From Kozakia baliensis (GTDB taxonomy: Bacteria; Pseudomonadota; Alphaproteobacteria; Acetobacterales; Acetobacteraceae), in contig NZ_CP014674.1 in assembly GCF_001787335.1 (NCBI RefSeq), positions 1,444,501 to 1,508,500 on the forward strand: a DNA stretch of 64,000 nt. Reading direction: 5' to 3'. Under the pieces are notes generated by a model. That model was not told the origin of the DNA. It ran no database searches and saw nothing but the letters and a program-made list of their open reading frames with translations. Every line of letters starts with the position of its first letter. The stretch's first letter is position 1. Of this stretch, positions 62,352 to 64,000 are shown one piece after another. The translations under genes and the position numbers were made by a program.

Positions 62352-62830
62352 GGCTCGACTGGCCCCTGTGTCTTGCTCGATCCCGATTGCACGCCAGGAT
62401 GAACGTGGTCACTCAGTTTGATGCCTGCCGATGTCTGAAAATCGTCGGCAATAATCGTCGCACCTTCAGCAATGATCTTCGCGCCCGGCATCTTGATAAT
62501 GAGCGTGCCGTCTTCCGCTAGAAGAACCGAAGATCCTGCCACGGGATTGGCGAGGCCGCTTTCGCCAGGTTTCGCGCCTTTGAAGCGGTATTGCTGATGA
62601 TTGTGTCCAATCACGACACTGTTCGTGCGTTCGTTCGACAGGCACGCCAACAAGACATCACTCCCGACAGGCGGCGAACTGATGAGGCCATACGTGCCCA
62701 TCACCATACGATGATCGAGGGTCTCATACTGCGATAATTTAACCTGGATTTTCTGGACAGCACCTGTGTCATCGGCTGCGGTTGTGGTTTTCCCTAGTCC
62801 AAATAGCGTGGCGAAGAGACGGCGCATCAT
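62348..62830 (-). CDS. phage baseplate spike protein, gp45 / V family
   Basis: A 160-residue central spike like Mu gp45, the needle that contacts the host membrane. An N-terminal OB-like part (ALDHRMVMGTYGLIS-type, here YETLDHRMVMGTYG) leads to a beta-helix (LANPVAGSSVLLAEDGTLII). The tip carries His142 and His144 in SDHVHPGVQSG, the HxH motif that holds an iron ion in Mu and P2 spikes. It overlaps gp44 and gp46 by 4 bases each. Confidence 0.9.
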   Translation of the reverse strand: MMRRLFATLFGLGKTTTAADDTGAVQKIQVKLSQYETLDHRMVMGTYGLISSPPVGSDVLLACLSNERTNSVVIGHNHQQYRFKGAKPGESGLANPVAGSSVLLAEDGTLIIKMPGAKIIAEGATIIADDFQTSAGIKLSDHVHPGVQSGSSKTQGPVEP

Positions 62831-63978
62831 GGCGTTTGTCCCTGGGCTAAGGCCTGCGCCACCTGGTAATCGAATGCCATGGGAAACGCCGGCTCGACCG
62901 TCATCGCCTCGGGTGGCATGAGCGTGATTTCAGCTCCCGTTCCACGAGCTTCGCCAGAAAACAAGGTCACTTCCGTGATAAGCCATGTCTTATTCGGCAG
63001 TTTTAATGTCGGCAAATTGACTGGCGCTAGGCGGTTGGGTTGCCATATCTGGCCGGCACTGTCGTACCAAGAGTCTACCACCAGCCGCACAACCTGCGAA
63101 CGGCCGCGACGCCGTTGGAGTTCCCAGGCGGCGCGTTGCTGAGCGAGCGACTTATCGTTGTAATACTGCTCGCTTACGACGAAGAACGGGCGATAGCGCG
63201 GAACTCCTGGATCTTTCAGGGGCGTGAACTGATTCCCGACATTCCCGCCAGCAAAGTCATTCATTGTCTGAGCACTAAAAAGCACGGGATAATAGGTGCT
63301 CATCCGCTCATCCATCCGGAACGACACACCAGCGCCCTGGACGTTCACGCCCTCACTGAAACCGCTGGCATGTTTTTGCGTGCTTACTGGGCTAAGGACA
63401 AGGTTGCCATCAGGGCCATCGTAAACGAGCAGGGCATAATAGCGGCAATTCACTTCTATGATTTCGAATGGTGTCATACCCAACGTAACATTGAAGACTG
63501 GAAGGACGCTTTCTTGAGGATCGACCGGCAGCGTCACGGACGAGGAATCGACCACAATTCCGTATGGCGCGGCCAATTGCTCCGCGAGCGTTCGGATCGT
63601 GCAGTTTCCAAGTTGGCCGTTTGGGACGATCGCGTGCGTGTCGACGAGGTCCTGGCATTTGGAGCGGCCGCCAATTCGAACGCCGTGATTGATGGCGTCA
63701 TATTCGCCACCATAGAGATCGATATAGCCGGTAATTAGAGGCTGCTTCCCAGCCTTCAAAACGCATGTCTGTCCCGGCTGGACGTCGATCTGAGTAGCAT
63801 CGGAGAATTTCTCGGTGACGCCGATATCGAAATCGCCTGGGCACCGCTCGCATCCGCGCGTGATGCGAATTTCTTGCCATCCTCGCCATTCTATCCCGCC
63901 AACGGTGAGCGAAATATCCGTGTCGATCTCGGGCAGCTTAATGCCAAGAGCATCGCGCAGTGACGAAACGATGCTCAT
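62827..63978 (-). CDS. phage baseplate hub protein, gp44 / P family
   Basis: A 383-residue hub protein like Mu gpP (related to T4 gp27 and P2 gpD). It shows ISLTVGGIEWRGWQEIRITRG near the start, KAGKQPLITGYIDLYGGEYD, and QQRAAWELQRRRGRSQVVRL in the second half. It connects the tail tube to the gp45 spike. Its start overlaps the preceding gene's stop in ATGA. Confidence 0.9.
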   Translation of the reverse strand: MSIVSSLRDALGIKLPEIDTDISLTVGGIEWRGWQEIRITRGCERCPGDFDIGVTEKFSDATQIDVQPGQTCVLKAGKQPLITGYIDLYGGEYDAINHGVRIGGRSKCQDLVDTHAIVPNGQLGNCTIRTLAEQLAAPYGIVVDSSSVTLPVDPQESVLPVFNVTLGMTPFEIIEVNCRYYALLVYDGPDGNLVLSPVSTQKHASGFSEGVNVQGAGVSFRMDERMSTYYPVLFSAQTMNDFAGGNVGNQFTPLKDPGVPRYRPFFVVSEQYYNDKSLAQQRAAWELQRRRGRSQVVRLVVDSWYDSAGQIWQPNRLAPVNLPTLKLPNKTWLITEVTLFSGEARGTGAEITLMPPEAMTVEPAFPMAFDYQVAQALAQGQTP

Positions 63979-64000
63979 GCGTCGAGCGCCTGGAATGTCT
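63975..64000 (-). CDS. 3' end of the gene before gp44 (probably gpN/gp43-like)
   Basis: Only the last eight codons are visible (TFQALDA then TGA); the gene continues beyond the window. The stop overlaps the gp44 start in ATGA. From Mu gene order it should be the gp43/N-type DNA circularisation or tail protein, but the sequence here is too short to show that. Confidence 0.5.

Larger units (their letters stand above)
54459..64000 (-). mobile_element. prophage, tail and lysis part (incomplete, runs off the window)
   Basis: Every gene from 54546 to the window end is on the minus strand and is either a recognisable phage tail protein or sits in a lysis-like cluster. The baseplate genes follow the order of phage Mu (gp44/P, gp45, gp46, gp47, gp48) with tight overlaps. 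The left boundary is placed after tRNA-Ser(GCT) because phages often integrate at tRNA 3' ends, but no attachment repeat can be tested without the other end. No integrase or repressor is in view. Confidence 0.85.

Overview
The window reads as chromosome of an alphaproteobacterium of the acetic acid bacterium group (Acetobacteraceae). This is inferred from the gene neighbourhoods (kdsA-pyrG-secG-tpiA, a split pyruvate dehydrogenase operon with a lipoyl domain fused to E1-beta and lipA downstream, purC-purS-purQ-purL-bolA-grx) and from the protein sequences. The genus cannot be fixed from the sequence alone.

Layout. Positions 1-41.3 kb are dense housekeeping genes: eno (cut by the window edge), a DUF3429 protein, an OsmC-like protein, kdsA, pyrG, secG and tpiA; then a PpiD-like foldase followed by trpE-trpG-trpD-trpC; then pdhA-pdhB-pdhC-lpd-lipA and a COQ10/RatA-like gene; cinA, a lytic transglycosylase and a TerC protein; purB; a sugar transporter; the purC-purS-X-purQ-purL-bolA-grxD cluster, where X is a secreted Rap1a/Tai-like protein; yraN-hemB-permease; glyA; an argE/aspartoacylase-like pair; a DEAD-box helicase; and an ELM1-like gene followed by a 628-residue protein I do not recognise. 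Many neighbours overlap by 1-8 bases, so translational coupling is widespread.

Positions 41.4-49.6 kb lie between two tRNA-Val genes (anticodons CAC and GAC) and are gene-poor and visibly AT-rich. This stretch holds a KGG-repeat stress protein, several very small membrane proteins and lipoproteins, an N-formylglutamate amidohydrolase, and a complete IS66-family element (43376-46715) with 21-bp inverted repeats and an exact 8-bp target duplication. The element carries a UPF0149/SEC-C passenger gene. It has split a GT14 (core-2/I-branching type) glycosyltransferase gene, and joining the flanks across one target copy restores an uninterrupted 320-residue frame.

Positions 49.8-54.3 kb return to core genes (small membrane protein and lipoprotein genes, ruvX, gatC-gatA-gatB) and end in tRNA-Ser(GCT). 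From just after that tRNA to the window end is the tail and lysis part of a prophage, all on the minus strand. It has Mu-order baseplate genes (gp44/P, gp45, gp46, gp47, gp48), a beta-helix tail spike with an apparent export signal, a tail fibre and a short assembly protein, and then a lysis module (membrane protein, coiled-coil membrane protein, lysozyme-like protein, holin-like protein, overlapping spanin-like pair). Integrase, head and regulatory genes lie outside the window.

The strongest observations are the base-exact IS66 disruption of the glycosyltransferase, the SEC-C passenger inside IS66, the Rap1a-like gene translationally coupled between purS and purQ, the exported-looking phage spike, and the leader-trailer pairing around both tRNA-Val genes. 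I did not find a complete, clearly new defence or signalling system.
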